From positions 1-12,059 of the forward strand of contig JAIKZT010000302.1 of the NCBI GenBank assembly GCA_024682015.1: a DNA stretch of 12,059 bases, given 5' to 3'. The translations under genes and the position numbers were made by a program. This document shows, one piece after another, positions 1 to 7,183 of this stretch. This stretch comes from Clostridia bacterium. Lineage in GTDB: Bacteria > Bacillota > Clostridia > Peptostreptococcales > Anaerovoracaceae. The notes beneath the pieces were generated by a model that worked only from the letters and a program-made list of their open reading frames with translations, was not told where the DNA came from and ran no database searches. How positions within the stretch are numbered: position 1 is the stretch's first letter; the number at the start of each line of letters is the position of its first letter.

Positions 1-13
1 GAGGTGACAAGTG

Positions 14-859
14 ATGAGCAGCAAATCGAGAGAAACGCTGCACGCGTGCCTCCACAACGTCAACTTCATGATCGGCTTCTTCATGCTGCTGTCGGTCGTG
101 CTCATCGCCGTGTTCGCCAGCCAGCTGGCGCCGTTCGGCTATACGGACCAGCTCGTCGGCGCGCAGTTCGAAGCGCCTTCGGCGGCTCATTGGTTCGGCA
201 CGGACGAGCTTGGCAGGGACGTGCTCTCCCGGGTCATCTACGGCACGCGCATCACGCTGAAAGTCGCGGCTTTAGGCGCTTCGCTGGAGCTGATCATCGG
301 CGTGGTCATCGGCCTGTCCTGCGGTTATTTCGGCGGCATGGTCGACCACGTGTTCACGTTCCTGACGGACCTCACGTGGTGCATTCCGGGCACGATCCTG
401 GCGCTGGCCGTGGTCACGCTGATCGGCAAATCCCTGACGAATTCCGTCATCGCCATCGCCATGGTGTGCTGGGCTTCGTACGCGAGGCCCATACGCGCGA
501 AGACGATGTCCTTAAAGACCATGGCCTTCGTCGAGACCGGCGCGGCCTTCGGCGAATCGAGCGCGGCGCTGATGTTCCGCTACATCCTGCCGAACGTCAT
601 CCCGTCGCTGATCGTCATGGTCTCCACGACGCTGCCCTCCACGATCCTGTCCACGACGACCCTGTCCTTCCTGGGCATGGGTTCGCAGGCGCCTTCCCCG
701 GACTGGGGCCTGGCGCTGTCCAAGGGCATCGACTTCATCGGCAGCGCGCCGTGGCTGTCCATCTTCCCCGGCCTTGCGCTGGTGTACACCGTGCTCGGCT
801 TTTCGCTTCTGGGCGAGGGCGTCCGGGACATCCTGGATCCCCACCTGAAGTCCCAGTAG
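14..859 (+). CDS. Dpp/Opp-type ABC transporter permease (DppC subfamily)
   Basis: Inner-membrane permease subunit of a peptide-family (peptide/nickel) ABC importer, 281 aa, a normal length for DppC/OppC. Seen: an N-terminal membrane segment at about residues 17-37, then an extracytoplasmic stretch holding the DppC-type motif FGTDELGRDVLSRVIYGTR (61-79), further hydrophobic segments near 83-105, 118-137, 143-157, 197-220 and 247-266, and the cytoplasmic EAA coupling loop (ETGAAFGES...ILPN, about 174-194) that docks on the ATPases. ATG 14 is preferred over GTG 11 because GAGGTG at 1-6 sits 7 nt before it. The ATPase genes follow after 15 nt. The partner DppB-type permease should lie just left of the window. 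The transported substrate cannot be read from the sequence. Confidence 0.93.
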   Translation: MSSKSRETLHACLHNVNFMIGFFMLLSVVLIAVFASQLAPFGYTDQLVGAQFEAPSAAHWFGTDELGRDVLSRVIYGTRITLKVAALGASLELIIGVVIGLSCGYFGGMVDHVFTFLTDLTWCIPGTILALAVVTLIGKSLTNSVIAIAMVCWASYARPIRAKTMSLKTMAFVETGAAFGESSAALMFRYILPNVIPSLIVMVSTTLPSTILSTTTLSFLGMGSQAPSPDWGLALSKGIDFIGSAPWLSIFPGLALVYTVLGFSLLGEGVRDILDPHLKSQ

Positions 860-874
860 GAGGTGAGCCGGCCA

Positions 875-1861
875 ATGAGTGAAGAATTACTGAGGCTCGA
901 ACACCTGAGCATCGATTACAAAGTGAAGGGCGGGTACCTGTCCGCGGTCAACGACGTCAACCTGAGCGTGAACCGCGGCGAGATCCTGGCCGTCGTCGGC
1001 GAGTCCGGCTGCGGCAAGTCGACGATCGCCCATTCCATCATGAACCTTCTTCCCGGCGGCAACGAGGTCGTTACGGGCAAGATCATCTTTAAAGGCAAGG
1101 ACCTGCGCACGTGCACGCGCCGCGAGATGGAGGCCATCCGCGGTAAGGACATCGGCATGATCTTCCAGAATCCGCTGGATTCCCTCAACCCGGTGTACAA
1201 GACGGGCAAGCAGGTCGAGGAGGCCATCCTGCTCGACGGCATCGACCGACTGCAGGCCTGGAACAAGGTCCTCGACCTGTACCGCGACGTCAAGATGCCC
1301 GACGCGGAGGTGAGGGCGAATTCGTTCCCCCACGAGCTGTCCGGCGGCATGCGCCAGCGGGTCATGATCGCCATGATGCTCTCGCGCAACCCCGAGCTGC
1401 TCATCGCGGATGAGCCTACCACGGCCCTCGACGTTACGATCGAGGCCCAGATCCTCGAGATCATCAAGGATCTGAAGAAGACGTACGACACGGCCATCAT
1501 GCTCATCACCCACAACTTCGGCCTCGTGGCGGAGGTCGCGGACAAGATCGCCGTCATGTACGCAGGCGAAGTCATCGAATACGGCGACGTGTTCGAGATC
1601 TTCGAAAAGCCCCTGCATCCGTACACGAAACTGCTGATGCAGGCGCTGCCCCGCCGCACGAAGAAGGAGGGCAGGCTTCAGACCATCGACGGCAACGTGC
1701 CGAAGTTCATGGACAAGAAGCCCTGCTGCCGCTTTGCGAACCGCTGCCCGTTCGCGACCGAACGCTGCAGCGTCGAGTTCCCGGGCGAGACCATCGTCTC
1801 CGGCGAACACATGGTCCGGTGTTTCCTCCATGAAACGGAAGGGAAGGAGGCGGCCGTATGA
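875..1861 (+). CDS. Dpp/Opp-type ABC transporter ATPase (DppD/OppD type)
   Basis: Cytoplasmic ATPase, 328 aa, one of two that power the peptide-family importer. Seen: Walker A GESGCGKST (42-50), Q-loop glutamine 98 in MIFQNPLDSLNP, signature LSGGMRQ (155-161), Walker B LLIADE (175-180) and switch histidine 213 (ITHN). The C-terminal oligo_HPY extension (about 231-320) holds cysteines 285, 291, 298 and 316. In OppD-type proteins this cluster is known to ligate a [4Fe-4S] centre; that it does so here is inference. ATG 875 is chosen over the upstream in-frame GTG 863 because AGGAGGTGA at 858-866 lies 8 nt before it and the GTG is inside that site. The stop overlaps the next start by 4 nt (ATGA), suggesting translational coupling. 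Confidence 0.95.
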   Translation: MSEELLRLEHLSIDYKVKGGYLSAVNDVNLSVNRGEILAVVGESGCGKSTIAHSIMNLLPGGNEVVTGKIIFKGKDLRTCTRREMEAIRGKDIGMIFQNPLDSLNPVYKTGKQVEEAILLDGIDRLQAWNKVLDLYRDVKMPDAEVRANSFPHELSGGMRQRVMIAMMLSRNPELLIADEPTTALDVTIEAQILEIIKDLKKTYDTAIMLITHNFGLVAEVADKIAVMYAGEVIEYGDVFEIFEKPLHPYTKLLMQALPRRTKKEGRLQTIDGNVPKFMDKKPCCRFANRCPFATERCSVEFPGETIVSGEHMVRCFLHETEGKEAAV

Positions 1862-2841
1862 GCGCTCCCATGATCGAAATGCGAGGCGTTGAGAAGTATT
1901 TCCGCGTCTCCAGAGGCCTGTTCAGGTCTTCGAACGAACAGGTGAAGGCCGTCGACCACATCACACTCTCCGTGGAGGAAGGCGAGATCGTCGGGCTCGT
2001 CGGCGAATCCGGCTCGGGCAAGACAACGCTGGCGCGCGTGCTCCTGTCTCTTACGAAGATGACGGGGGGCGAAGCCATCATCGATGGGGTCAACCTGGGC
2101 CACGCCAGCAAAGCGGACATGGACAGGCTCCACCGCGAGATCGCCGTGGTGTTCCAGGATCCGGCCAGCAACCTGAATCCGCGTGAAACCGTGGAAAGCT
2201 CCATCATGAGGCCCATGATCATCCACGGCGTGCCCCGCAGCAAAGCTAAAGAGAAGGCGAAAGAGGTGCTGGAAATGGTCAAGATGGACCTGCAGTACCT
2301 CGACAGCTTCCCCCATCAGCTCTCCGGCGGACAGCTGCAGCGCATCGCTATCGCGCGGGCCTTGGCGCTGTCCCCCAAGATCATGATCCTGGACGAGCCC
2401 ACGTCGGCTCTGGACGTGTCGGTCCAGGCGCAGATCCTCAACCTGCTGCTGGACCTGCAGGAACAGCTGCACCTGACGTATATCATCATTACGCACGACC
2501 TGAACGTCATCAAGTACATCTCGGACAAGATCGCCGTGATGTACCTCGGGCGCCTCGTGGAATTCGGGCCTGCGGACGTCGTCGGAAACACCCCGGCGCA
2601 TCCGTACACCAAGGGCCTGATGGACGCCGCTCCCATTCTGGATCCGCGTGACCGCGGCAAGGAGAAGGAGATCATGAAGGGCGACCCGGGCAGCCTGATC
2701 AACCTTCAGGCGGGATGCCGGTTCTACGCGCGATGCCGCTACGCCACCCCTGAGTGCAAGGAGAAGGATCCGGATGACCTCATCCTTGCGCCGGGTCACC
2801 AGGTGGCCTGCGTGCATCCGCTGGACATAAATCGCGCATAA
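1858..2841 (+). CDS. Dpp/Opp-type ABC transporter ATPase (DppF/OppF type)
   Basis: Second ATPase of the importer, 327 aa, expected to pair with the preceding one on the cytoplasmic face. Seen: Walker A GESGSGKTT (49-57), Q-loop Q100 in VVFQDPASNLNP, signature LSGGQLQ (155-161), Walker B IMILDE (175-180), H213 in ITHD, and a C-terminal oligo_HPY region with cysteines 287, 293, 300 and 318. The cysteine spacing (x5, x6, x17) is identical to that of the upstream ATPase. The start overlaps the upstream stop by 4 nt, with AAGGAGG (1844-1850) 7 nt before it. The KAVDHITLSVEEGEIVGLVGESG stretch and the SALDVSVQAQ motif are typical of DppF/OppF. The binding-protein gene follows after 34 nt. Confidence 0.95.
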   Translation: MSAPMIEMRGVEKYFRVSRGLFRSSNEQVKAVDHITLSVEEGEIVGLVGESGSGKTTLARVLLSLTKMTGGEAIIDGVNLGHASKADMDRLHREIAVVFQDPASNLNPRETVESSIMRPMIIHGVPRSKAKEKAKEVLEMVKMDLQYLDSFPHQLSGGQLQRIAIARALALSPKIMILDEPTSALDVSVQAQILNLLLDLQEQLHLTYIIITHDLNVIKYISDKIAVMYLGRLVEFGPADVVGNTPAHPYTKGLMDAAPILDPRDRGKEKEIMKGDPGSLINLQAGCRFYARCRYATPECKEKDPDDLILAPGHQVACVHPLDINRA

Positions 2842-2875
2842 GCGACCGTTGTTTATCACAAATAGGAGGTAAAAC

Positions 2876-4459
2876 ATGAAAAAGCTTATTGCATTGCTTC
2901 TGGCGATGGCCATGATCTTCTCCATGGCGGCCTGCACGGGCGGCGGTTCCACGCAGCCTGCCCAGACCGGCGGCGCGAAGAAGCTCGTCATCGCGGACGA
3001 CGAGTGGTATGGCACCGACCCGTATCAGCAGGATACCTGGTCCACCGTCCAGACCCTCATCAACGAGCCCATCTTCTCCATCGACCCCGAGACCGGCGCG
3101 CTGAACGACTCCATCGCGACGGGCCTGGAAGTCTCCGATGATGGCCTCACCATGACCTTCACCGTTCCCGAAGGCAAGTACTACGCTTCCGGCGAACAGG
3201 TCGAACCCGAGGACATCAAGGCGTCCCTCGAGTATGGCCAGCAGATCTCTCCCTACGCCGAAGGCTGGGAGAACATCGAGTCCATCGACGTGGATCCGGC
3301 GACCAGAAAGGTCACGTTCCACCTCTCCCGTTTCAGCTCCGACCTGCTGTACTACCTCGGCGAGTGCTTCATCGGCTGCATCGACAAGGATCAGCTCGAC
3401 TCCATGAGCGAGGACGAACTCATGTGGGGCGCGCAGTGCTATGCGCCGTTCTACGTGGATCAGTATGAACCGGGCTCCTTCGTCGTGCTGAAGCCCAATC
3501 CGGGATTCAAGTCCGACAACCCCTACGTTTCCAACAAGGGCCCCGTGGACATCGACGAGATCTACGTCAAGTTCAACACGGATGACTTCACCGTCATCGA
3601 AGAGATGAAGTCCGGCGCCTGTGATTACTGGAACGCGCCGACTCCGGATGCCCGCCAGCAGCTGGCCTCCGCGTCCAACGTGGTCATCGCGGAAAAGAGC
3701 TACCCGGTCACCGACTTCATGGAGATCAACACCGACAAGGGCATCTTCGCGGATGAAAAGGTCCGCCAGGCGCTGTGCCTGCTGCTCGACAGAGAAAAGT
3801 ACTGCGAGATGACCAACGGCGCAGCGGTCCCCGCCTACTCCATGATCTACGACACCATGCTGTACTTCTCGCAGGCCGCGAAGGACGACTTCATGGCCAA
3901 CTACGCCAACAACGAAGCGAAGGCTCTCGACCTGCTGAAGGAAGCTGGCTGGGAGGATCACGACGGCGACGGCATCCTCGACAAGAACGGCCAGAAGTTC
4001 GAGTTCGGCATGTACGCGTCCACCGATTCCACGCGCCAGGCCATCGTCCAGGCCATGCAGGAACACCTGAAGGGCTACGGCATGATCATGAACGCGGAAG
4101 CCATCGACTGGAACTACGTCCACGAATATCTGGAAGCTGACGATTACGACACCGGTATCCACTCCCTCGAATGGATGGAGCCGATCCTCATCCTGAACTG
4201 CATGTACGACGACCCCGAGTTCATCAACGGCGGAGATAACGACTATCAGTGGTTCTACGATGAAGTGACCAAGTGCGCTTCCGAGACTGACGACCTGGTC
4301 CGCTCCGACATGCTGGGCGAACTGCAGATGAAGAACCACAAGGAGTGGAACTGCATCCCCCTGTACTCCGACATCAGCTATGTCTGCTACAGCAGCAGAG
4401 TCAAGGGCATCAACATCCTGCCCAACGGCTTCATTTACTGGAACGACCTGGGCCTGTAA
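2876..4459 (+). CDS. ABC transporter substrate-binding lipoprotein, family 5 (peptide/nickel type)
   Basis: Extracellular solute receptor of the importer, 527 aa, a normal length for SBP family 5. Seen: a lipoprotein signal peptide with charged MKK start, a hydrophobic stretch and a lipobox ending SMAAC, so Cys20 should be lipidated and anchor it to the membrane. A Gly/Ser/Thr-rich linker follows. The fold markers SIATGLEVSDDGLTMTF (about 80-97), the region VRQALCLLLDREKY and GWEDHDGDGILDKNG are characteristic; the DxDGDG loop resembles a calcium-binding loop common in this family. AGGAGGT (2864-2870) lies 5 nt before ATG 2876. It is last in the operon and is followed by a strong terminator, a common position. 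Dipeptides, oligopeptides or other small solutes are all possible; the substrate cannot be assigned. Confidence 0.93.
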   Translation: MKKLIALLLAMAMIFSMAACTGGGSTQPAQTGGAKKLVIADDEWYGTDPYQQDTWSTVQTLINEPIFSIDPETGALNDSIATGLEVSDDGLTMTFTVPEGKYYASGEQVEPEDIKASLEYGQQISPYAEGWENIESIDVDPATRKVTFHLSRFSSDLLYYLGECFIGCIDKDQLDSMSEDELMWGAQCYAPFYVDQYEPGSFVVLKPNPGFKSDNPYVSNKGPVDIDEIYVKFNTDDFTVIEEMKSGACDYWNAPTPDARQQLASASNVVIAEKSYPVTDFMEINTDKGIFADEKVRQALCLLLDREKYCEMTNGAAVPAYSMIYDTMLYFSQAAKDDFMANYANNEAKALDLLKEAGWEDHDGDGILDKNGQKFEFGMYASTDSTRQAIVQAMQEHLKGYGMIMNAEAIDWNYVHEYLEADDYDTGIHSLEWMEPILILNCMYDDPEFINGGDNDYQWFYDEVTKCASETDDLVRSDMLGELQMKNHKEWNCIPLYSDISYVCYSSRVKGINILPNGFIYWNDLGL

Positions 4460-4500
4460 GGCAAGGGTCTGACAGGATCATCGAAGGGGATCGGATGGCG

Positions 4501-4632
4501 ATGTGACCCGGCAGCAGCTTTTGCCGGCGGGGCCGCATCATGCTGAGACTCAACCCTGAAAAATGAACGATGGGACACACGAAGGCATGCTTTCGTGTGT
4601 CCCATTTGTTGTTTTTGGCTGCCGGGTCACAT
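4501..4632. repeat. 15-bp perfect inverted repeat flanking the operon terminator
   Basis: ATGTGACCCGGCAGC at 4501-4515 is matched exactly by its reverse complement at 4618-4632, 102 nt apart. The terminator hairpin 4570-4605 lies between the arms. The right arm can instead pair with a third copy of TGTGACCC at 4638-4645, so two mutually exclusive foldings exist. A small hairpin CCGGCA/TGCCGG (4508-4513 with 4522-4527) also competes with the left arm. No flanking target-site duplication was seen. Confidence 0.75.
4570..4616 (+). terminator. Rho-independent terminator of the ABC importer operon
   Basis: A perfect 14-bp stem (ATGGGACACACGAA at 4570-4583 with TTCGTGTGTCCCAT at 4592-4605), an 8-nt loop, then the T-rich run TTGTTGTTTTT to 4616. 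It sits 110 nt after the binding-protein stop codon. Confidence 0.9.
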
Positions 4633-4645
4633 TTTCGTGTGACCC
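4624..4645. repeat. Hairpin just upstream of the redox-protein promoter
   Basis: GGGTCACA (4624-4631) and TGTGACCC (4638-4645) form a perfect 8-bp stem with loop TTTTCG, ending 4 nt before the -35 box of the next gene. It could be an operator or part of an alternative RNA fold with the arm at 4501-4515. TTCGTGTGACCCA (4634-4646) differs by one base from TTCGTGTGTCCCA (4592-4604) in the terminator's right arm, so the two hairpins share sequence. Confidence 0.6.
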
Positions 4646-4649
4646 ACGG

Positions 4650-4679
4650 TTGCAATGCGCCGCCCGATACGGGTATAGT
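4650..4679 (+). promoter_or_regulatory. Sigma-A-type promoter for the C_GCAxxG_C_C gene
   Basis: TTGCAA (4650-4655), an 18-nt spacer and TATAGT (4674-4679), about 35 nt before the start codon. The -10 box matches 5 of 6 consensus bases and the -35 box 4 of 6. Confidence 0.65.
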
Positions 4680-4714
4680 GTAAGTATCGATTCTTTGAGC
4701 AGGGAGGTAAAACC

Positions 4715-5248
4715 ATGGAAGATAAAAAGATGACCCGCCCGCAGGCGGCATTTGCGGAAGGCCAGCGCGTGGAGCAGACCTACGGCGGCTGCGGACAGTG
4801 CGTGCTGTACAGTCTGATCGAGAGCGGATTCGACATTTCCAAGGACGTTTTTCGCGCGGCCAGCGGCCTGGCGGCAGGCGTCGGACGGCAGGGCGAGACC
4901 TGCGGCGCGGTGACCGGAGCCATTCTGGCGATAAGTGCGCTGAACGGCCGCGAATTCGACAAGATCGGCGAGACCCGGCAGCGCAACAAGACGTTTGCGC
5001 TCTGCTACCGGTTCATCGACAAGTTCAAGGCTGAGTATGGCTCCATCACGTGCAAGGGTATCCAGGAAAAACTGTACGGCCGGAAGTACGACATGGATAA
5101 ACTGGCTGATTTCCAGGCGTTCCTGGCAGACGGAGGCCACGACCCGCAAGGGTGTCCCACCGTCGTCGGCAACGCCGCGAAGTGGGCAGCCGAGGTCCTG
5201 GAAGAGGATGCCGCGAACCCGCAGGAAGAGTATGAGATGTTCCGGTAG
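4715..5248 (+). CDS. C_GCAxxG_C_C family redox-type protein
   Basis: Small cysteine-rich cytoplasmic protein, 177 aa, of the C_GCAxxG_C_C family. The family is named for its cysteine pattern; members are thought to be redox-active, but a defined reaction is not established. Seen: GGCGQCVLYSL (24-34, C26 and C29), the hallmark GLAAGVGRQGETCGAVTGAI (51-70, C63), C97, ITCKGI (C113) and QGCPTVVGNAAKWAAEVL (C147). No signal peptide or membrane segment. GGGAGGT (4702-4708) lies 6 nt before ATG 4715. It forms a single-gene unit with its own promoter and a terminator after it, so the context does not name a partner. C26 and C97 may be extra to the core motif. Confidence 0.85.
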   Translation: MEDKKMTRPQAAFAEGQRVEQTYGGCGQCVLYSLIESGFDISKDVFRAASGLAAGVGRQGETCGAVTGAILAISALNGREFDKIGETRQRNKTFALCYRFIDKFKAEYGSITCKGIQEKLYGRKYDMDKLADFQAFLADGGHDPQGCPTVVGNAAKWAAEVLEEDAANPQEEYEMFR

Positions 5249-5308
5249 TTCTATAGCAAGGCAGTGTGATGCTGCGCTGCTTCGTCAAAAAAACCTTGAT
5301 TTGTGTAT

Positions 5309-5356
5309 AAATCGGCCTTTCGAAAATCGTGATTTTTGTAAAGGCCGGTTTTCTTT
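5309..5356 (+). terminator. Rho-independent terminator after the C_GCAxxG_C_C gene
   Basis: CGGCCTTT (5313-5320) pairs with AAAGGCCG (5340-5347), extended outward by A/T pairs. An inner stem (CGAAAA with TTTTTG, loop TCGTGA) stacks on it with one bulged base. The run TTTTCTTTT follows from 5349. Confidence 0.8.
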
Positions 5357-5770
5357 TGCTTTTCGTAGCCACATGGTGGATGCTGTTGAACCGTGCCAGG
5401 ATCTGCCGCAGTCGATTGTGACTTTTGAGGAGGTAAACGCTCGAAAAAACACAAGGATTATCCCATTTTCAGTAGCTAAGCCGCGGTTGCCCGGCTGTCC
5501 GGGCAGCCTGCCTGCTGCCGGGGTCTGTCTCCTGCTCGTCAGCTCACCGTATCCCACGCGTTTCTTATCGTTTGAGCTCACGCAACCTTAAAAAGACACA
5601 ATTCCTCGCGGGGTCACCCTAAGCTGTGCAAACTCTGGCTGAAATCTCTGTGTTTTTTTCGCGCCAACCCCTGATTTCGATAAGAATGCATTGCGCGGCC
5701 GGCGCCGGCGCGCATACGCTCTCTTTCCCTGCGGATGCTGGAACGCTGTGTAAACTTTTTTCATGCCGGT
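5357..5770. other. Gene-poor stretch with GC-rich inverted repeats
   Basis: No ORF here has a convincing start and ribosome binding site. A good Shine-Dalgarno-like GAGGAGGT occurs near 5427-5434, but no start codon follows at a usable distance. Two structures stand out: TGCCCGG-CTGT-CCGGGCA (5488-5505), whose right arm GGGCAGC can also pair with GCTGCC just downstream, and a near-perfect palindrome at 5692-5714 centred on CCGGCGCCGG. The stretch may be the remains of a lost gene or the sigma operon's upstream region; I could not identify it. Confidence 0.5.
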
Positions 5771-5798
5771 GTCACCTTTTGCTATCCCGAATCGTTTA
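5771..5798 (+). promoter_or_regulatory. ECF-type promoter before the sigma factor gene (autoregulation)
   Basis: GTCACC (5771-5776), exactly 16 nt, then CGTTTA (5793-5798). TTTT follows the -35 box. The same two boxes at the same spacing occur before the first secreted-protein gene (7184-7211). The -35 (…AACC-like) and -10 (CGT) boxes have the general form of promoters read by extracytoplasmic-function sigma factors of Gram-positive bacteria. Transcription would start near 5805 and give a leader of about 120 nt to ATG 5925. Confidence 0.7.
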
Positions 5799-5875
5799 TA
5801 TTACAAAAGGCTTTTGATGAGGAAGACAAAGATGCGTGACAATATATGGATAATGGGGGGGGTAGGCGTTGTGCA

Positions 5876-5905
5876 TTGCCCACAGATACAGCGGCATAGT
5901 ATAAT
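5876..5905 (+). promoter_or_regulatory. Sigma-A-type promoter close to the sigma factor start
   Basis: TTGCCC (5876-5881), an 18-nt spacer and a perfect TATAAT (5900-5905). The start point would fall near 5912, at the edge of the GGGAGGT ribosome binding site, giving a leader of only about 13 nt. It could supply basal expression beside the autoregulated upstream promoter. Confidence 0.55.
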
Positions 5906-5924
5906 GGACCGGGAGGTAGAAACG

Positions 5925-6458
5925 ATGCTGCCAGGCCTGCTGTTATTGCTTAAAACAGATGAGGAACGGATCCAGTTTGCCCGGTTTTTCAACGACTATG
6001 AATCGCTGATGTTCAAGTCTGTCCGGCAGGTGGTGCAGTCGCAGGAGGATTGCGAGGATGCTGTCCAGAACACCTGCCGCTATTTGATTGACCGATTTGA
6101 TGAACTCTTTGCGGATGGGGCAACGCCGAGCGCCAACTATATCGCGATGCTTGCAAAAAACCGGGCAAGGGATCTGCTTCGCGCAAACAGCCGCAACGCA
6201 TCCGCGAACCTCGATGATTATGAAGACCTCGCCTCCGAACCGTCCGAACAGGAATCCGCGATGGACCTGAAGACGGCTTTCTATACACTTCCAGAGCATT
6301 ATCAGCAAGTCCTCACGCTGTTTTATTATGAGGACCTGTCTGTTCGGGAGATCGCAGACACCTTGTCGCTTTCGGTATCAGCTGTTAAAAAACTTCTGCA
6401 ACGTTCACGCGACGCACTTCGTAGCCGCCTCTTAGCGGAAGGGGGTGAGAACGCATGA
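5925..6458 (+). CDS. ECF-type RNA polymerase sigma factor
   Basis: Extracytoplasmic-function sigma factor, 177 aa, directing RNA polymerase to a small regulon. Seen: region 2 at about residues 17-88 (FFNDYESLMFKSVRQVV, then EDCEDAVQNTCRYLIDRF, then NYIAMLAKNRARDLLRA) and region 4 at about 120-170 (LPEHYQQVLTLFYYEDLSVREIADTLSLS, helix-turn-helix, then VKKLLQRSRDALRSRL). Length and the lack of regions 1 and 3 fit the ECF class. ATG 5925 is chosen because GGGAGGT (5911-5917) lies 7 nt before it. The frame stays open upstream to ATG 5763, which would precede the proposed promoter; ATG 5817 or 5832 could add about 31-36 residues but lack a ribosome binding site. Overlaps the anti-sigma gene by 4 nt. 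Confidence 0.9.
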   Translation: MLPGLLLLLKTDEERIQFARFFNDYESLMFKSVRQVVQSQEDCEDAVQNTCRYLIDRFDELFADGATPSANYIAMLAKNRARDLLRANSRNASANLDDYEDLASEPSEQESAMDLKTAFYTLPEHYQQVLTLFYYEDLSVREIADTLSLSVSAVKKLLQRSRDALRSRLLAEGGENA

Positions 6459-7147
6459 ACCGCACAGACTCGCTGGCGGGTTATCCGTTTACTGCCGAGG
6501 AATTGAGAGAGGTTTGCGCTTGCTACGCCGCGGACCTGGTCCGCGCTGTCGAATCGGCACCGCCTTTGGATTTTGAGCCTTCGCAGGCTCATCGAGCCGC
6601 CATTCAGTCCATGATGGATCGCACGCTCCAGCGCGGCCGTAGACAGGTTGTTTTACGCCGCGTCGCAGCGATTGCGGCCGTTTTTGTGATCCTGTTCAGC
6701 GCGATCATGGCTACGAATGTCCATGCCAGAGAAGCCTTTGTGCGCTGGCTCCGTCAGGTGTTCCCTGACCATGTGCTGTATCAGTTTTTCGGGGAACCGG
6801 GCGGTGATCTGCATGCTTATTCTGTAGGGTATATTCCGGATGGCTTTTCATTAATCCTTGAAAAAGAGGACGAGGAGTCCCGAACACTCATTTATAAAAG
6901 CGAAGACGCAACAGTTATCATTCAGTTTTTAGACATGGGCGGCTATGATCAGATGGAATATGTGGGATATGACGACTTTACTCTTTCGGATCACACGATC
7001 AATGGGCTGCCTGCAAACCTCTACAAGGATAACAACAGTTCGCGGTGCAATCTATCCATATTTGATGAGAGTGCGGGAATTGTAATCTGCATCGATTCCG
7101 ATGCGGAACAATCTATAGTATTTGAGATTGCTGAATCCATTCGATAG
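6455..7147 (+). CDS. Membrane anti-sigma factor (DUF4367-like)
   Basis: Probable anti-sigma factor, 230 aa, holding the upstream ECF sigma factor at the membrane. Seen: a cytoplasmic N-terminal part (about 1-67), one transmembrane segment (about 68-88, RVAAIAAVFVILFSAIMA), then an extracytoplasmic domain. The C-terminal part (about 118-230; SVGYIPDGFSLI, IIQF, INGLPANLYKDNNSS, GIVICIDSD...EIAESI) resembles the DUF4367 domain found with ECF sigma factors in Clostridia. The N-terminal half has C21 and C23 but not the HxxxCxxC zinc anti-sigma motif. The start overlaps the sigma stop by 4 nt (ATGA), with GGGGGTGAG just before it, suggesting coupled translation to fix stoichiometry. Function is inferred from arrangement and topology. 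Confidence 0.82.
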   Translation: MNRTDSLAGYPFTAEELREVCACYAADLVRAVESAPPLDFEPSQAHRAAIQSMMDRTLQRGRRQVVLRRVAAIAAVFVILFSAIMATNVHAREAFVRWLRQVFPDHVLYQFFGEPGGDLHAYSVGYIPDGFSLILEKEDEESRTLIYKSEDATVIIQFLDMGGYDQMEYVGYDDFTLSDHTINGLPANLYKDNNSSRCNLSIFDESAGIVICIDSDAEQSIVFEIAESIR

Positions 7148-7148
7148 T

Positions 7149-7177
7149 TTGCAACAGTATCACTATTTTTCTATAAT
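7149..7177 (+). promoter_or_regulatory. Sigma-A-type promoter before the secreted-protein genes
   Basis: TTGCAA (7149-7154), 17 nt, perfect TATAAT (7172-7177), beginning right after the anti-sigma stop. The predicted start point (near 7184) falls on the -35 box of the ECF-type promoter. A small hairpin ACTATT/AATAGT (7162-7167 with 7175-7180) overlaps the -10 box. Confidence 0.6.
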
Positions 7178-7183
7178 AGTTGA

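Noticed and set aside
4..882. 292-codon + frame over the permease gene
   Set aside because: Arg/His/Gly-rich shadow of the permease, which has the real membrane segments and EAA loop.
1678..3015. 445-codon minus-strand open frame across the DppF-type ATPase gene
   Set aside because: Shadow of a gene with all ATPase motifs on the + strand; the translation is low-complexity and unlike any family.
2780..4339. 519-codon open frame on the minus strand opposite the substrate-binding protein gene
   Set aside because: It is antisense to a clear lipoprotein gene, rich in Val/Asp/Leu/Gly/His as expected from GC-rich codons read backwards, and has no ribosome binding site or recognised motif.
5285..5591. 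Open frames on both strands (5373-5591 on +, 5285-5581 on -) in the gap before the sigma gene
   Set aside because: No ribosome binding site, no recognisable motif, and the minus frame runs through the terminator hairpin at 5309-5356.
5613..5640. A further GTCACC near 5613-5618 as a third ECF promoter
   Set aside because: No CGTTTA-like box follows at about 16 nt and no gene starts nearby.
5763..5924. Upstream in-frame extension of the sigma factor
   Set aside because: ATG 5763 would precede the likely ECF promoter start, and no ribosome binding site precedes the other upstream ATGs; GGGAGGT marks ATG 5925.
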